A stretch of DNA of 64,000 nucleotides from Erpetoichthys calabaricus (taxonomy: Eukaryota > Chordata > Cladistia > Polypteriformes > Polypteridae): positions 161,535,233 through 161,599,232 of the forward strand of contig NC_041401.2 of NCBI RefSeq assembly GCF_900747795.2. The letters are read 5' to 3'. The notes under the pieces were generated by a model. It did not search any database, was not told the DNA's origin, and was given only the letters and a program-made list of their open reading frames with translations. Shown here piece by piece: positions 35,816 through 47,289 of this stretch (positions are counted from its first letter, which is position 1; each line of letters begins with the position of its first letter). A program made the position numbers and the translations under genes.

Positions 35816-36684
35816 GTGACCTCAGACACAACAACACTAAATAACTTTTTTTTATTTACAAATTCAATTTTCAAAGTTCACACCACACTCTTCAATTCAC
35901 AATATCTCCTTCTACTGCTCCAGTTGAGCTTCACCCTCAGTTTCCCAACTCACCTGGCTGAGGTCAAGCAGCTTCTTTTCTGTTGGAGCTGGTAAGTACA
36001 TCCAGTGTCAGAGGACTGAATGGCAGAAGCACTTCCATATCACATGGAAGCCTCACGAAACAGGGAGTTCTTCTCCCTGTAGTACCCAATGGCAGCACCC
36101 AAGTGTGGAATGGATTGATAGCCCAAATAACCACACACGGTTTGTGAATAAGGTGGGTTTTGTCTCTTTACTGGAAAAATTCACCCACCTGTATAACATG
36201 ACCTAGAAAGGGTTAGGGGTTTGTGACAAGATCAAGGGCTACCTGGATGTTCAGTTGTAGAGCAGAGGAAGCAAAATCCATGTGCCTCAAATTTTCACTT
36301 TTACATGGTAGGCTTTAATTATTTAAGTGGTTTTAGTTTTATTTAGGTTTTAAAATATTTTGTACATGTACACTATGTATATATTTTTAATGGTCAAGGT
36401 ATTTTGACTAATTGTAAGTTATTTGTTTTGTAGAGACAATGGGACTTGTCACGTTTTTCTTTAGTCTTTTCACCATATTATTAGATTGACTTGCCATACG
36501 TTAATGGTGCACAGTTTTTTTATAGATTTAGTTTTTCTTTGTTTTATTATTTCACTAGTTCTTATAAGGCGTGTGGGGTTTTCATGCACATTGAGAAGTT
36601 CATTTGTATTCACATATTAATGGATGCCTTGAATAGTCATATTGTATTTGTTTATGTATTACTGTACATTTTTTGTATGACTCT
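35816..36684. other. Intergenic, nothing recognised
   Basis: AT-rich with no motif-bearing ORF. Confidence 0.5.
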
Positions 36685-36692
36685 ATAAAAGC

Positions 36693-37553
36693 CAGTGTTG
36701 TGCAAGTTCACACCTCACAAGAACAAGCTCAAAGTTCAGTTCACACAGATTAAAATGAATAAATTCAAATTCATAGTTCACCATTTCAGTTATGAACTAG
36801 TTCATGTTCAGTTCATTTAGTATTTTTTAAGGAGTAAGAATAATTGACCCATAAGTTTATTTTTTTCAATTTTGCATGCCTTATATTGGGCTATTACAGT
36901 GTTCTTGAATAAAATACAATTATTATGAAGACTTTTTATTTAAATACACCTTATTGAGTTATACCCAGCAACAAACACCATCATCAAAAAAGAAATTAAA
37001 TAGATGCAAGTATCCATATAAATTACCGCTCTGTTTCCAACCCTGTGACACAAATGGTGACTGTGGAACCAGCGTGTGGGTGAACTAACCGATTACGCTG
37101 CCGGACAAAATTCGCGTCACTTATTGCATATCCATCGGGGAAAATATAAAGTGGCATCGCGAAGTACAACGTTTTCTTCTTAAAAGCAGAAGCGGAGCTT
37201 CACCGCGTGCTCCTGTCAGCGGGGGTGCAGCTTAAGCACAAGCAGGCAGACACAAACAGTGTCTATTTGATTTGATGTTACTTTTCAGAATACAAATAAA
37301 TTGCAAAAAAAATCGTAAAAATCCACTATTTATGCTTATCCGAATAACGTATTCGGCTTCGGCTCCACCCGTACATTACAGGGTAAGGCAAAACGTTTAT
37401 ATGGACCTAAACCAGATCCAGAATGTCACATAAAACTGAACTAGCTCACGTTCAAGTTCTTCACTTAAATACGTTACGTTAAGTTCACCGTTCTTAGAAA
37501 AACTAGCTTGTTCAATGAACGCGCTCTTTTGAACTAGCTCATACACAACACTG
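36693..37553. mobile_element. hAT-type MITE (861 bp)
   Basis: The left end CAGTGTTGTGCAAGTTCAC mirrors the right end GAACTAGCTCATACACAACACTG. Many GAACTAGTTCA-like words occur near both ends. Flanks ATAAAAGC (36685-36692) and ATAAAGGC (37554-37561) are an 8-bp target duplication with one change, diagnostic for hAT. No transposase. Confidence 0.8.
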
Positions 37554-37829
37554 ATAAAGGCATTAGCATTTATTATATTAAATGCTGGACCTGTGCTATA
37601 CAAGGACCCGAAAAGGATTGTCTGTCAAGACTATGACCCCAATGGATCCCTGCAGTTGCCCATACTTGGTCCATGATAGAGACGCACTGCCATTTATTGT
37701 ACTGGGGAAGAAACTACTCTTAAGAAAAAGCCTCCCCCAGTGCATCCATTGATTTTTCACTCTGTCTGGGTGAATCATTAACCGTCATCTGAGCAAGATT
37801 TTGTCTTCCCTCATGTTGTCCTTCCATTT

Positions 37830-39690
37830 ATTATTATTATTATTATTATCTTTTGTATAGCCCAAAATCACACATGAAGTGCGGCAATGGGCTTTAACAG
37901 GCTCTGCCTCTTGACAGCACCCCAGCCTTGACTCTCTAAGAAGACATTGAAAAACTCCCAAAAAAAAACCTAGTAGGAAAAAAATGGAAGAAACCTTGGG
38001 AAAGGCAGTTCAAAGAGAGACCCCTTTCCAGGTAGGTTGGGCATGCAGTGGGTGTCAAAAGAAGGGGGTCAATACAACACAATACACATAACAGAACAAA
38101 TCCTCAATAAAAAAAATAAAACATTTTTGGGAAGTACGGAGCAGAATTTAACAGTAGATGATATCACATAATAAGATTTAGATAATTTTAGACTCCTGGA
38201 GACCTCATCCATCAAGCTGCCTCCCCCATTTGGCCATTCCACGGCTGAAACAGTGCTGGGCCAGCCAATCCGATGAAAGGACCCCTCTTTCTCACGATTC
38301 CTGCGATCCTCCTTCAGGGATGACTTTACCTTAGGCAGGCAAAACAACTTGGTAGATGGGCCGTGGCACCAAGTGCCACATTTGAGTACCGAGAAGAGAA
38401 ACAGAATAGGTGAGGGTTAGTATCAAATTATAACTATCATGTTACTTATGTTTTAGTGCTAATGACTAACAACAGAGATGCAGTCTGTACAGTTAATCAG
38501 CAGCTCTAGTCAGGATATGCTAAACTGAAGTAGTGTGTCTTCAGCCGGGATTTAAAAACTGAGACCCAAGGGGCATCTCTTATAGTAGCAGGCAGACCAT
38601 TCCACAGTTTAGGGGCCTTGTAACTAAAAGCTCGACCTCCCATTGTTATTTTATTAATCCTTGGAACCATAAGCAGACCGGCATCTTGAGATCTTAATGT
38701 GCGCTCTGGTTTGTAAGTCATGATAAGTTCAGACAAGTAAGCTGGACCTTGGCCATTTAATGCTTTATATGTTAGAAGGAGGATTTTGAAATCTGCCCTA
38801 AACTTAGCCGGGAGCCAGTGTAAGGATTTAAGAACTGGAGTTATGTGTTCGTATTTTCTTGTTCTTGTAATAATTCTTGCAGCTGCATTTTGTATTAACT
38901 AGAGGCTGTATAAAGAACAGTTTGAACATCCAGTGAACACCGCATTGCAGTAGTCAGTCCTACTAGAGATAAATGCATGAATTAATTTCTCAGAATCCTG
39001 TTTATTTAGAAAGCGCCTTAATTTCCTAACATTTTTAAGATGGAAGAAACATGTTTTGGACAACTTTGTAATATGTGCTTTACATGACATGCTATAACTC
39101 CTAGATTGCGGGCTGATTCAATAAAATTAATTGGGATTGATGACAAAATATTGTTATGATCAGCGTCATTCCCTCCAACAATTAACATCTCTGTTTTATC
39201 TGTATTTAAAGACAAGTAGTTCTCATTCATCCACTCCTTTAATTCGCTTACACAACTAATTAAAGACAACATCGGAGAAATTTCATCTGATTCAAATGAA
39301 AGGTATAACTGGGTGTCATCTGCATACGAGTGAAAATTAACATTATGTTTCCTAATGATAGATCCCAGAGGAAGCATGTGAAGTGAAAACAGTAAAGGTC
39401 CCAGTACTGAGCCCTGCGGGACACCATATTGAACTTCTTTGTATAATGATGGAGTCCTGTCAGCACATTTCTGTACATATTGGAATCGATTTGATAAATA
39501 AGAACTAAACCAAGCGAGCACGGTGCCTGTAAGCCCAACATCATTTTCTAGCCTGTGTAGTAAAATAGAATGGTCAATGGTGTCAAATGCTGCACTTAAG
39601 TCCAACAACATAATTACAGTGGAGTTTCCTTCATCAGAGGATATCAGAATGTCGTTCTGATTACAGCTTTGTAGTCAGGTAAGGAGTCGC
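37830..39690 (-). mobile_element. Rex1/L2-like LINE, 5'-truncated with RT remnant
   Basis: Minus strand from 39611: LLDLSAAFDTIDHSILLHRL, YGVPQGSVLGPLLFSLHML, YADDTQLYLSFESD and EWMNENYLSLNTDKTEMLIV give reverse-transcriptase blocks A to E. The C-terminus 38736-38506 reads RAFSYKAPKLWNGLPATIRD. The 3' UTR (38170-37860) and an AAT repeat tail follow. The frame is broken between 39018 and 38736. A 3' copy of the same family is at 13690. Confidence 0.85.
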
Positions 39691-40049
39691 CTTCCATCCT
39701 AGTCGAGATGCCAGTCCATCCACCAAGGCACTTACTATCCTTTACTATATAAAAGCGGTCGGGATTGTCCTTCCGTCCCGTGAGTGCAAAGCGTAGCGGT
39801 ATTCCTCTTATCACAGACTTAGTACTTGCGGCTTGCGGTACGAAGCGACGCGATGTGAGCAGAGTTCTGGTGTTCCAATCGATCCCTTGCTTTTGTGCAC
39901 GATGCGCTGGAAAAAATAGACAAAATGATGTCTCTGGAAATAATTAATGTTGATGGAGTACAAATGCCTCACCGCGTAGTAAATATCAGGGGAGATGGTG
40001 CTTGCTTATTCTCATCTATAGCTTATTTAGTACATGAAACTCAGTCTTT

Positions 40050-40175
40050 TCCCCTCCTTTAACCATCACCTTATCGTGGTGGAGGGGTTTGCGTGTCCCA
40101 ATGATCCTAGGAGCTCTGTTGTCCGGGGCTTTATGCCCCTGGTAGGGCCACCCAAGGCAAACTGGTCCTAGGTGA
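40050..40175 (+). other. Structured LINE leader, predicted pseudoknot
   Basis: Pairing partners: CCCCTCC (40051-57) with GGAGGGG (40081-87), GTTTGC (40087-92) with GCAAAC (40157-62), CCTAGGA (40106-12) with TCCTAGG (40166-72), and GGGGC (40125-29) with GCCCC (40135-39). The second and third helices cross, so the leader can form a pseudoknot. Function is inferred only. Confidence 0.45.
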
Positions 40176-40209
40176 GGGATGAGACAAAGAGCGGTTAAAC
40201 AAACCTCCT

Positions 40210-43200
40210 ATGAAGAAAAACAATTTTGGACGGCGTTTTCCCTTGCCCGGACGCGGGTCACCGGGGCCCCACTCTGGAGCCAGGCCTGGAGGTGGGGCTC
40301 GATGGCGAGCGCCTGGTGGCCGGGCCTGCACCCATGGGGCTCGGCCGGGCACAGCCCGAAGAGGCAACGTGGGTCCCCCTTCCCATGGGCTCACCACCTA
40401 TGGGAGGGGCCAAGGAGGTCGGGTGCAGTGTGAGTTGGGTGGTGGCCGAAGGCGGGGACCTTGGCGGTCCGATCCTCGGCTACAGAAACTGGCTCTTGGG
40501 ACGTGGAATGTCACCTCTCTGAAGGGGAAGGAGCCTGAGCTAGTGCGCGAAGTTGAGAGGTTCCGGCTAGATATAGTTGGACTCACCTCGACGCACAGCT
40601 TGGACTCTGGAACCAATCTCCTTGAGAGGGGCTGGACTCTATACCACTCTGGAGTTGCCCCCGGTGAGAGGCGCCGAGCAGGTGTGGGTATACTTATTGC
40701 CCCCCAACTTGGAGCCTGTACATTGGGGTTTACCCCGGTGGACGAGAGGGTAGCCTCCCTTCGCCTTCGGGTGGGGGGACGGGTCCTAACTGTTGTTTGT
40801 GCGTATGCACCGAACAGCAGTTCGGAGTACCCACCCTTTTTGGAGTCCCTGGAGGGGGTGCTAGAGGGCATACCTTCTGGGGACTCCCTCGTTCTGCTGG
40901 GAGACTTCAATGCTCACGTGGGCAATGACAGTGAGACCTGGAAGGGCGTGATTGGGAGGAATGGCCCCCCTGATCTGAACCCGAGCGGTGTTTTGTTATT
41001 GGACTTCTGTGCTCGTCACGGATTGTCCATAACGAACACCATGTTCAAGCATAGGGGTGTTCATATGTGCACTTGGCACCAGGACACCCTAGGCCTCAGT
41101 TCGATGATCGACTTTGTGGTTGTGTCGTCGGACTTGCGGCCACATGTCTTGGACACTCGGGTGAAGAGAGGGGCGGAGCTGTCAACTGATCACCACCTGG
41201 TGGTGAGTTGGCTTCGATGGTGGGGGAGGATGCCGGTCAGGCGTGGTAGGCCCAAACGTGTTGTGAGGGTCTGCTGGGAACGTCTGGCAGAGCCCCCTGT
41301 CAGAAGTAGCTTCAACTCCCACCTCCGGCAGAACTTCGACCACATCCCGAGGGAGGTGGGGGACATTGAGTCCGAATGGGCCATGTTCCGTGCCTCTATT
41401 GTTGAGGCAGCTGACCGGAGCTGTGGCCGTAAGGTGGTCGGTGCCTGTCGTGGCGGCAATCCCCGAACCCGCTGGTGGACACCGGCGGTGAAGGATGCCG
41501 TCAAGCTGAAGAAGGAGTCCTACAGGACCCTTTTGTCCTGTGGGACCCCGGAGGCAGCTGATAGGTACCGGCAGGCCAAGCGGAATGCGGCTTTGGTGGT
41601 TGCTGAGGCAAAAACTCGGGCGTGGGAGGAGTTTGGGGAGGCCATGGAGAATGACTTTCGGACGGCTTCGAGGAGATTCTGGTCCACCATCCGGCGTCTC
41701 AGGAAGGGGAAGCAGTGCAGTGTCAACACTGTATATGGTGGGGATGGTGCGCTGCTGACCTCGACTCGGGATGTTGTGGGTCGGTGGGGGGAATACTTCG
41801 AAGACCTCCTCAATCCCATTAACATGCCTTCCAATGAGGAAGCAGAGCCTGGGGACTCAGAGGTGGGCTCCCCCATCTCTGGGACTGAGGTCACCGAGGT
41901 GGTCAAAAAACTCCTTGGTGGTAGGGCCCCGGGGGTGGATGAGATACGCCCGGAGTTCCTCAAGGCTCTGGATGTTGTAGGACTGTCTTGGCTGACACGC
42001 CTCTGCAACATCGCATGGACATCAGGGACAGTGCCTCTGGATTGGCAGACCGGGGTGGTGGTCCCCCTCTTTAAGAAGGGGGATCGGAGGGTGTGTTCCA
42101 ACTACAGAGGGATCACACTCCTCAGCCTCCCTGGAAAAGTCTATTCAGGGGTCCTGGAGAGGAGGGTCCGTCGGATAGTCGAGCCTCGGATTCAGGAGGA
42201 ACAGTTTGGTTTTCGTCCTGGTCGCGGAACAGTGGACCAGCTCTATACCCTTAGCAGGGTCCTGGAGGGTGCATGGGAGTTTGCCCAACCAGTCTACATG
42301 TGTTTTGTGGACTTAGAAAAGGCATTCGACCGTGTCCCTCGGGGAATCCTGTGGGGGGTACTCCGAGAGTATGGGGTACCGGCCCCCCTGATAAGGGCTG
42401 TTCAGTCCCTGTACGATCGGTGCCAGAGCTTGGTCCGCATTGCCGGCAGTAAGTCGAACCCGTTTCCAGTGAGAGTTGGACTCCGCCAGGGCTGCCCTTT
42501 GTCACCGATTCTGTTCATATCTTTTATGGACAGAATTTCTAGGCGCAGCCAGGGTGTTGAGAGGGTCCAGTTTGGTGGGCTCAGGATTGGGTCACTGCTT
42601 TTTGCAGATGATGTTGTCCTGTTTGCTTCATCAGGCCGTGATCTTCAGCTCTCTCTGGATCGGTTCGCAGCCGAGTGTGAAGCGGCTGGGATGAGAATCA
42701 GCACCTCCAAATCCGAGACCATGGTCCTCAGCCGGAAAAGGGTGGAGTGCCCTCTCAGGGTTGGTAGCGAGATCCTGCCCCAAGTGGAGGAGTTCAAGTA
42801 TCTCGGGGTCTTGTTCACGAGTGAGGGAAGAATGGAGCGTGAGATCGACAGGCGGATCGGTGCGGCATCCGCAGTAATGCGGGCATTGCATCGGTCTGTC
42901 GTGGTGAAAAAGGAGCTGAGCCGCAAGGCGAAGCTCTCAATTTACCAGTCGATCTATGTTCCTACCCTCACCTATGGTCATGAGCTATGGGTAGTGACCG
43001 AAAGAACGAGATCGCGAATACAAGCGGCTGAAATGAGTTTCCTCCGCAGGGTGTCTGGGCTTTCCCTTAAAGATAGGGTGAGAAGCTCAGTCATCCGGGA
43101 GGGGCTCAGAGTAGAGCCGCTGCTCCTCCGCATCGAGAGGAGTCAGATGAGGTGGCTCGGGCATCTGATCAGGATGCCTCCTGGACGCCTCCCTGGTGAG

Positions 43201-43389
43201 GTGTTCCGGGCACGTCCAACCGGAAGGAGGCCCCGGGGAAGACCCAGGACACGCTGGAGGGACTATGTCTCTCGACTGGCCTGGGAACGCCTTGGGATTC
43301 TCCCGGAAGAGCTAGAAGAAGTGGCCGGGGAGAGGGAAGTCTGGGCATCTCTGCTCAAGCTGCTGCCCCCGCGACCCGACCTCGGATAA
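40210..43389 (+). CDS. RTE-type endonuclease/reverse transcriptase, 1059 codons, uninterrupted
   Basis: A self-contained retrotransposition enzyme: APE-like endonuclease, then reverse transcriptase. An N-terminal Gly/Arg/Pro-rich leader (residues 1-90) precedes the endonuclease: [12 protein letters not shown] (about 97), [10 protein letters not shown] (about 233), [11 protein letters not shown] and [11 protein letters not shown] (about 325). [22 protein letters not shown] (about 620), [49 protein letters not shown] (about 797-806), and [13 protein letters not shown]. The C-terminal zone has LTYGHELWV and [20 protein letters not shown]. All catalytic motifs are present; the true start codon may lie a little downstream. 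Clade named from memory of fish Rex3 sequences. Confidence 0.93.
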   Translation: MKKNNFGRRFPLPGRGSPGPHSGARPGGGARWRAPGGRACTHGARPGTARRGNVGPPSHGLTTYGRGQGGRVQCELGGGRRRGPWRSDPRLQKLALGTWNVTSLKGKEPELVREVERFRLDIVGLTSTHSLDSGTNLLERGWTLYHSGVAPGERRRAGVGILIAPQLGACTLGFTPVDERVASLRLRVGGRVLTVVCAYAPNSSSEYPPFLESLEGVLEGIPSGDSLVLLGDFNAHVGNDSETWKGVIGRNGPPDLNPSGVLLLDFCARHGLSITNTMFKHRGVHMCTWHQDTLGLSSMIDFVVVSSDLRPHVLDTRVKRGAELSTDHHLVVSWLRWWGRMPVRRGRPKRVVRVCWERLAEPPVRSSFNSHLRQNFDHIPREVGDIESEWAMFRASIVEAADRSCGRKVVGACRGGNPRTRWWTPAVKDAVKLKKESYRTLLSCGTPEAADRYRQAKRNAALVVAEAKTRAWEEFGEAMENDFRTASRRFWSTIRRLRKGKQCSVNTVYGGDGALLTSTRDVVGRWGEYFEDLLNPINMPSNEEAEPGDSEVGSPISGTEVTEVVKKLLGGRAPGVDEIRPEFLKALDVVGLSWLTRLCNIAWTSGTVPLDWQTGVVVPLFKKGDRRVCSNYRGITLLSLPGKVYSGVLERRVRRIVEPRIQEEQFGFRPGRGTVDQLYTLSRVLEGAWEFAQPVYMCFVDLEKAFDRVPRGILWGVLREYGVPAPLIRAVQSLYDRCQSLVRIAGSKSNPFPVRVGLRQGCPLSPILFISFMDRISRRSQGVERVQFGGLRIGSLLFADDVVLFASSGRDLQLSLDRFAAECEAAGMRISTSKSETMVLSRKRVECPLRVGSEILPQVEEFKYLGVLFTSEGRMEREIDRRIGAASAVMRALHRSVVVKKELSRKAKLSIYQSIYVPTLTYGHELWVVTERTRSRIQAAEMSFLRRVSGLSLKDRVRSSVIREGLRVEPLLLRIERSQMRWLGHLIRMPPGRLPGEVFRARPTGRRPRGRPRTRWRDYVSRLAWERLGILPEELEEVAGEREVWASLLKLLPPRPDLG

Positions 43390-43808
43390 GCGGGAGACAA
43401 TGGATGGATGGATGGAACTCAGTCTTTACCGGTACAGATTCGGGCTGAAATTGTACGACATGTTTTAAGTAATTGGTCAAGGTTTCAGCCATTTACAATG
43501 ATGCTGTCTGGAATCATTGAGCTTCAGTATCTCACTGAAATGTCAAAGTCACAAACTTATGGTACCATTTCTGAGCTAATGGCAGCGGGAGAGTTGTTCC
43601 CCTATGAGTTTCAAGTATATTATTATGGAGTCCGACACTCCAAGTTTGGACAGGCACTCAGGGGATAAAAAAAACGTACGTTTTCGGGAGATGTTATGAA
43701 TGGGCACTTTGATGTTCTCATTCCCTACACTTACATGCCTGATGTACACATGGAGCGCACACAAATTGAGGATAAAAGTCAGTCGCCTTAAAAGGCGGGT
43801 GAGCCTAG

Positions 43809-44250
43809 TACGATAGCCTATACTGCGTGCGGGATGGGGCGTGACGCTTGTGGATTATGGGCAGAGTTAAACGTTGGACTTGACCCGTGTTAAGCCAAGC
43901 CTCATTCCGCAAAATATATCGACCTCCTGGCTGCTATGATTTTTGCAAACCAGCAGATGTCACTTTTTTCGAAGCTTCGGATTTTTTTTTCGGCATATTT
44001 AGAAAGAAGCTTCACGGGGCGTCGTCCGACTATCACTAAATACTGTACAAGTGAAAACTAAAAGAACCTTTAACTTCGACTACCGGTAAAAAAAAAAAAA
44101 CAAAACTTGCGCTGGACTACGGAACTGAAAGCGCTGCATGTTCACCACTCGAGGTCTGCTTTAAAGGGACGGACTTGACGGAACTAGACTGCTGCTGACT
44201 TTAGGTGGCTGTTTCCGGGTTAGGAACGCAGTCACCTGTGGTAAGTTTGG
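43809..44250 (+). promoter_or_regulatory. Candidate ppcs 5' non-coding exon/promoter (weak)
   Basis: A relatively unique stretch ends in TCACCTGTG|GTAAGTTTGG (donor at about 44241), the best plus-strand donor upstream of ppcs. The ppcs coding exon is preceded by a good acceptor (49543), so a non-coding first exon here is possible. A rival candidate is a donor-like AATTTAG|GTAAAT near 27360, beside the zmynd12 promoter. Confidence 0.25.
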
Positions 44251-45182
44251 CTGGTTGAATATTTGGCGAGTTCCTTTTCCCCAGGGTCTCTGTAGAAATG
44301 TGAACGCGCTCATTAATATAGAAGCAAACCACGATGTCCTATTTCATGGTGGTCCATATCGTCAACATGCAAATGAAATTTCGCTTGGTAAACGGGGTGA
44401 TCAAAGGCTGATCAGTGTCCGTGTTTATCAAGCGTCTGAGGGTAGGAAGAGGGCCACTTAATAAGTGGCTCAGAAATCTCAGAGTGAATCAAATTTGATC
44501 TTACTCTTAGTTGTGGGAGTGCATGTATTTTTTATCAGTTTTCCTAATTTAGGAAGCTATGCCCATCTTCACCAGGATTTAGGAGAATTTAAGAGCTGTT
44601 ACAACAGCTGGTTAGGTGCTGCCAGAAGATGGAGATCAGCATGAATGTGTTGGAATCGCTGGACAGCAATAACTCATAAAAATGTTTCGACCCAATAAGA
44701 GTTTGAATAATATTTGTCGTGTACGTTACGTTATCGCAACATCTACGCAGTAAAATCTTGTGTTTTGTCAGCCGAAATGAAAGCGTAACGTTAAGTGTAA
44801 AGTGCAGCTTTGCAATAGCGATGATTTGGGTACATCGCTACCAACCATTTTTTTCGAATTTTGCACAAAACTTGCAACACCTGATGTAATACGCTGATTT
44901 ATACGTTTCCAAAGCACTTCACGTTAGGCAAAGTTAAGGCGAGCTGCACGCACATGAAGATCAATGCCCGAAGTGTGGATGAGCACGCAAGTCTGAATCG
45001 CAAGCGATACTTTGACAGGCACGACACATCGCTCAGGATCACGATTAGGACCCAGGAAGAGTGAACGCAACTCCAGAAACTGCACAATAATAGCTGTGGC
45101 TCGTTTTAATAGCTGTTTCTTTATGAGATGTTTTCCATGGCCATGACAGCTGGAGGGTGATTCATCTGAAAGTACGGCTGTG
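44251..45182. other. Intergenic, nothing recognised
   Basis: No motif-bearing ORF and no repeat end I can name. Confidence 0.5.
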
Positions 45183-45280
45183 GATAACCCATCCATTTTT
45201 CTAAACCTGCTTAATCCTGAGCAGGGTTGTGGGGAAGTGGTAGCCAATCCCTGCAAGCAAAGGGTGCAAGGCAGGAAATC
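45183..45280 (-). mobile_element. Old RTE-type LINE 3' end
   Basis: CCATCCATTTTTCTAAACCT, TGAGCAGGGTTGTGGGG and AGGGTGCAAGGCAGGAA resemble the 3' end of a Rex3/RTE relative in reverse orientation, distinct from the common SINE tail. Confidence 0.5.
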
Positions 45281-45420
45281 CCTGAAGCATTCATTCCTAA
45301 ACTAACGTGCCTGTTATTTGGCTTTGCTCTCATTCAATGTGTGTCTTGATGTTTCTATCTTAGTGCTCATAACATTAATATTCTTCATGTTATAGTAACA
45401 ATTACATGCAGGTTAGCACA

Positions 45421-45524
45421 GTAATAATAATAATAATTCATTACGTTTATATAGCACTTTTCTCAGTACTCAAAGCGCTGTCCACACAGGGAGGAACCGG
45501 GAAGCGAACCCACAATCTTCCACT
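45421..45524 (-). mobile_element. tRNA-headed SINE with L2-type tail (5'-truncated)
   Basis: The reverse complement of the 2301 element: (TAA)n, TTCATTACGTTTATATAGCA, CTCAGTACTCAAAGCGCT, then CACACAGGGAGGAACCGGGA and GCGAACCCACAATCTTCCAC. The tRNA A-box part is missing. Confidence 0.75.
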
Positions 45525-47285
45525 ATACTATGTTTCCTTCTTCTACTATTTTAAATATTATTATCTTTGTTGTGCAGCCTTAGTGTTGTTATCAGGAAAC
45601 TACAAAACGTCATGAGTTCCAGTTTGCAGCTCAATGAAGTTCTCAAAAATGAACTCTCACACCTAGCTGGGTGTAGGCGTAGAACACTTTGTAAATTCTT
45701 GAGATCAGACAGTGCAATTCCAAGGAGTAATTCTGAAACACTTGATAAATGCAGGTCCTGGTCTTAGCAGTATTTATGGAAACAGCTAACTTTGGAGTTT
45801 AGCACTGTTACAGTGTGCCTTCAGAAGTGTGGACTAGCAGCGAATCAAAACTAAGACAAACTGTTGTTTGCAGTGTGCTTCTTGGAGTTGGAGAAGGTGA
45901 ACAAAGTCACGTACTAACTTAGTCCATCACGTCAGCAGCTTTAACGGACTTAGTACAGTGGTTAATGTTACAGAATTAATTCAGCACGCATCAGGTAGAC
46001 TGTTAAGGACATGAAAAAACACTTATATGCCAGTAAAATATAAGGAAACCAGATTTTGTATTTATATTTGAATGGAAGTATTGTGTGATACTGAATCAAG
46101 CATTTTTAACTGAATGCCATAGAAATGCTAAGTGAAGTTTGGAAATGTTTATATTGTGTAATATAAGAAATGGGAAAATACAGATCAACATACATTTAAC
46201 CATTAATCTTCAGTAAAAAGACATAGAATTGGTGTCCTTAGTTAAGAAATCACTCAGCTGCAAGTTTGGAAATTGCTTGTTGAAAGATGTTGCCAGTTTC
46301 TTCAGTGAACTGTCATGGAGTTATCAAATCAAATCAGATTTTTTCTTATACAATTATAAACAGTGCAAATTGTACTGAAATGCTTAGTTACAAAAGCTCC
46401 AGAAAATTATAAATATTATAAAAAGAAACAACAACCTCCCAAACACATTAGAGCTTTAGGCTATGCAGGTGTCCTAGTGACTTGACATGACATTTCTAAC
46501 AGTATGTACTCTATAGAGCTTGTGCTCTGCTGTGAAGTTTGTGCTATGATGAGACCTTTATCAATATTGTTTCATAATGCTTTGGTGACTGTTGGATTAA
46601 ATTGGTTATTAGGAAAAGCTGGCCACATAATGAGTGGCACATAACAACTCTTCTGTTACTGGTTTATCTGCGTAATTGGGAAATGGGTTAAAGAGAGACA
46701 ATAATGCTTCAGATATGATTCAACTAATGTGTACCTCTTGATGTTATTACTTTCCACTAAAGAATTACAGGGCCTTTTCATATGCTTGAAGTGAATAATG
46801 TTTACAATATTGACATTGGCACTCATTTTGATCAAATGTACCTTAATGACTGCTTCTTTTTAATATGTTTAAATTAGGATGTACATTTTTTCCTGTGTTC
46901 TGTCCCCTTAAATTGAAAAAAATGTGTAGTGGAATGTTATTAACTGACAGTGGACAAGAAATTAATTGCTGGCCTGCTGCTGTTAATGGGCAATCAGACA
47001 GTCGGCTAAGTAAACCAAGGGGAATCATGCATATAATAAATGTTACGACACATATGAAGAAAAATAAGTAAAGTCAGGAGTAACTAGCATACAACATAAT
47101 ATTGAACAACATATGAAAAGTAGGGCACGCATGCTACATATTTTTTTTTTAAGTGAAGTTGTCCAAACATTTGGTCTCTCTGGACCACATTGTGATAGAA
47201 ATTCACAACTTCTAAAGTACTGCAGGTGAAACAATGGCCGGTAAAGCTGAAATTCTCACCTACACAGTCATTGAGTGCAAATCAG
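45525..47285. other. Intergenic, mostly unrecognised
   Basis: 46322-46470 (AAATCAAATCAGATTTTTTC, GTACTGAAATGCTTAGTTAC) resembles a common fish LINE 3' end, but weakly. The rest is AT-rich without features. Confidence 0.35.
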
Positions 47286-47289
47286 GCTT

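Larger units (their letters stand above)
40050..43415 (+). mobile_element. Full-length Rex3-like (RTE clade) LINE with target duplication
   Basis: The target duplication AACTCAGTCTTT lies at 40038-40049 and 43416-43427. The 5' end begins CCCCTCCTTTAACCATCACC with a structured leader (40050-40209). One long ORF follows, and the 3' end is a (ATGG)n/(TGGA)n tail (about 43400-43415). A full 5' end, exact duplication and open frame point to a young insertion. It sits inside the OTU gene of the mini-Helitron. Confidence 0.92.
39925..43791 (+). pseudogene. OTU-family cysteine protease gene in Helitron, split by LINE
   Basis: OTU domains remove ubiquitin or act as proteases; they are known in some Helitron proteins. 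The first part reads IINVDGVQMPHRVVNIRGDG then ACLFSSIAYLVHETQS, with GDGxC (Cys codon 40003-40005) as the catalytic Asp/Cys motif. After the LINE: IRAEIVRHVLSNW, YGTISELMAAGELF. Then SGDVMNGHFDVLIP, with the catalytic His in GHFDVL (43705-43707). Before insertion the frame would span 163 codons. One in-frame TAA (43666-43668) precedes the His. The final TAA (43789-43791) lies inside the Helitron's 3' hairpin. Start codon choice is uncertain, since the frame stays open upstream. Confidence 0.8.
39738..43808 (+). mobile_element. Mini-Helitron carrying an OTU protease gene, interrupted by a LINE
   Basis: 5' terminus A|TCCTTTACTATATAAAAG (39738). 3' terminus: palindromic hairpin CGCCTTAAAAGGCG (43784-43797), 7 nt, then CTAG|T (43805-43808). 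The TC start, hairpin plus CTAG end, and insertion between A and T are Helitron hallmarks. Without the LINE (40050-43415) it is about 690 bp and holds one recognisable gene, an OTU domain. There is no Rep or helicase, so it must be mobilised in trans. Confidence 0.8.

Noticed and set aside
41520-42101. 193-codon minus-strand frame opposite the LINE
   Set aside because: It is a GC-driven shadow of the intact LINE ORF on the plus strand, with no motifs of its own.
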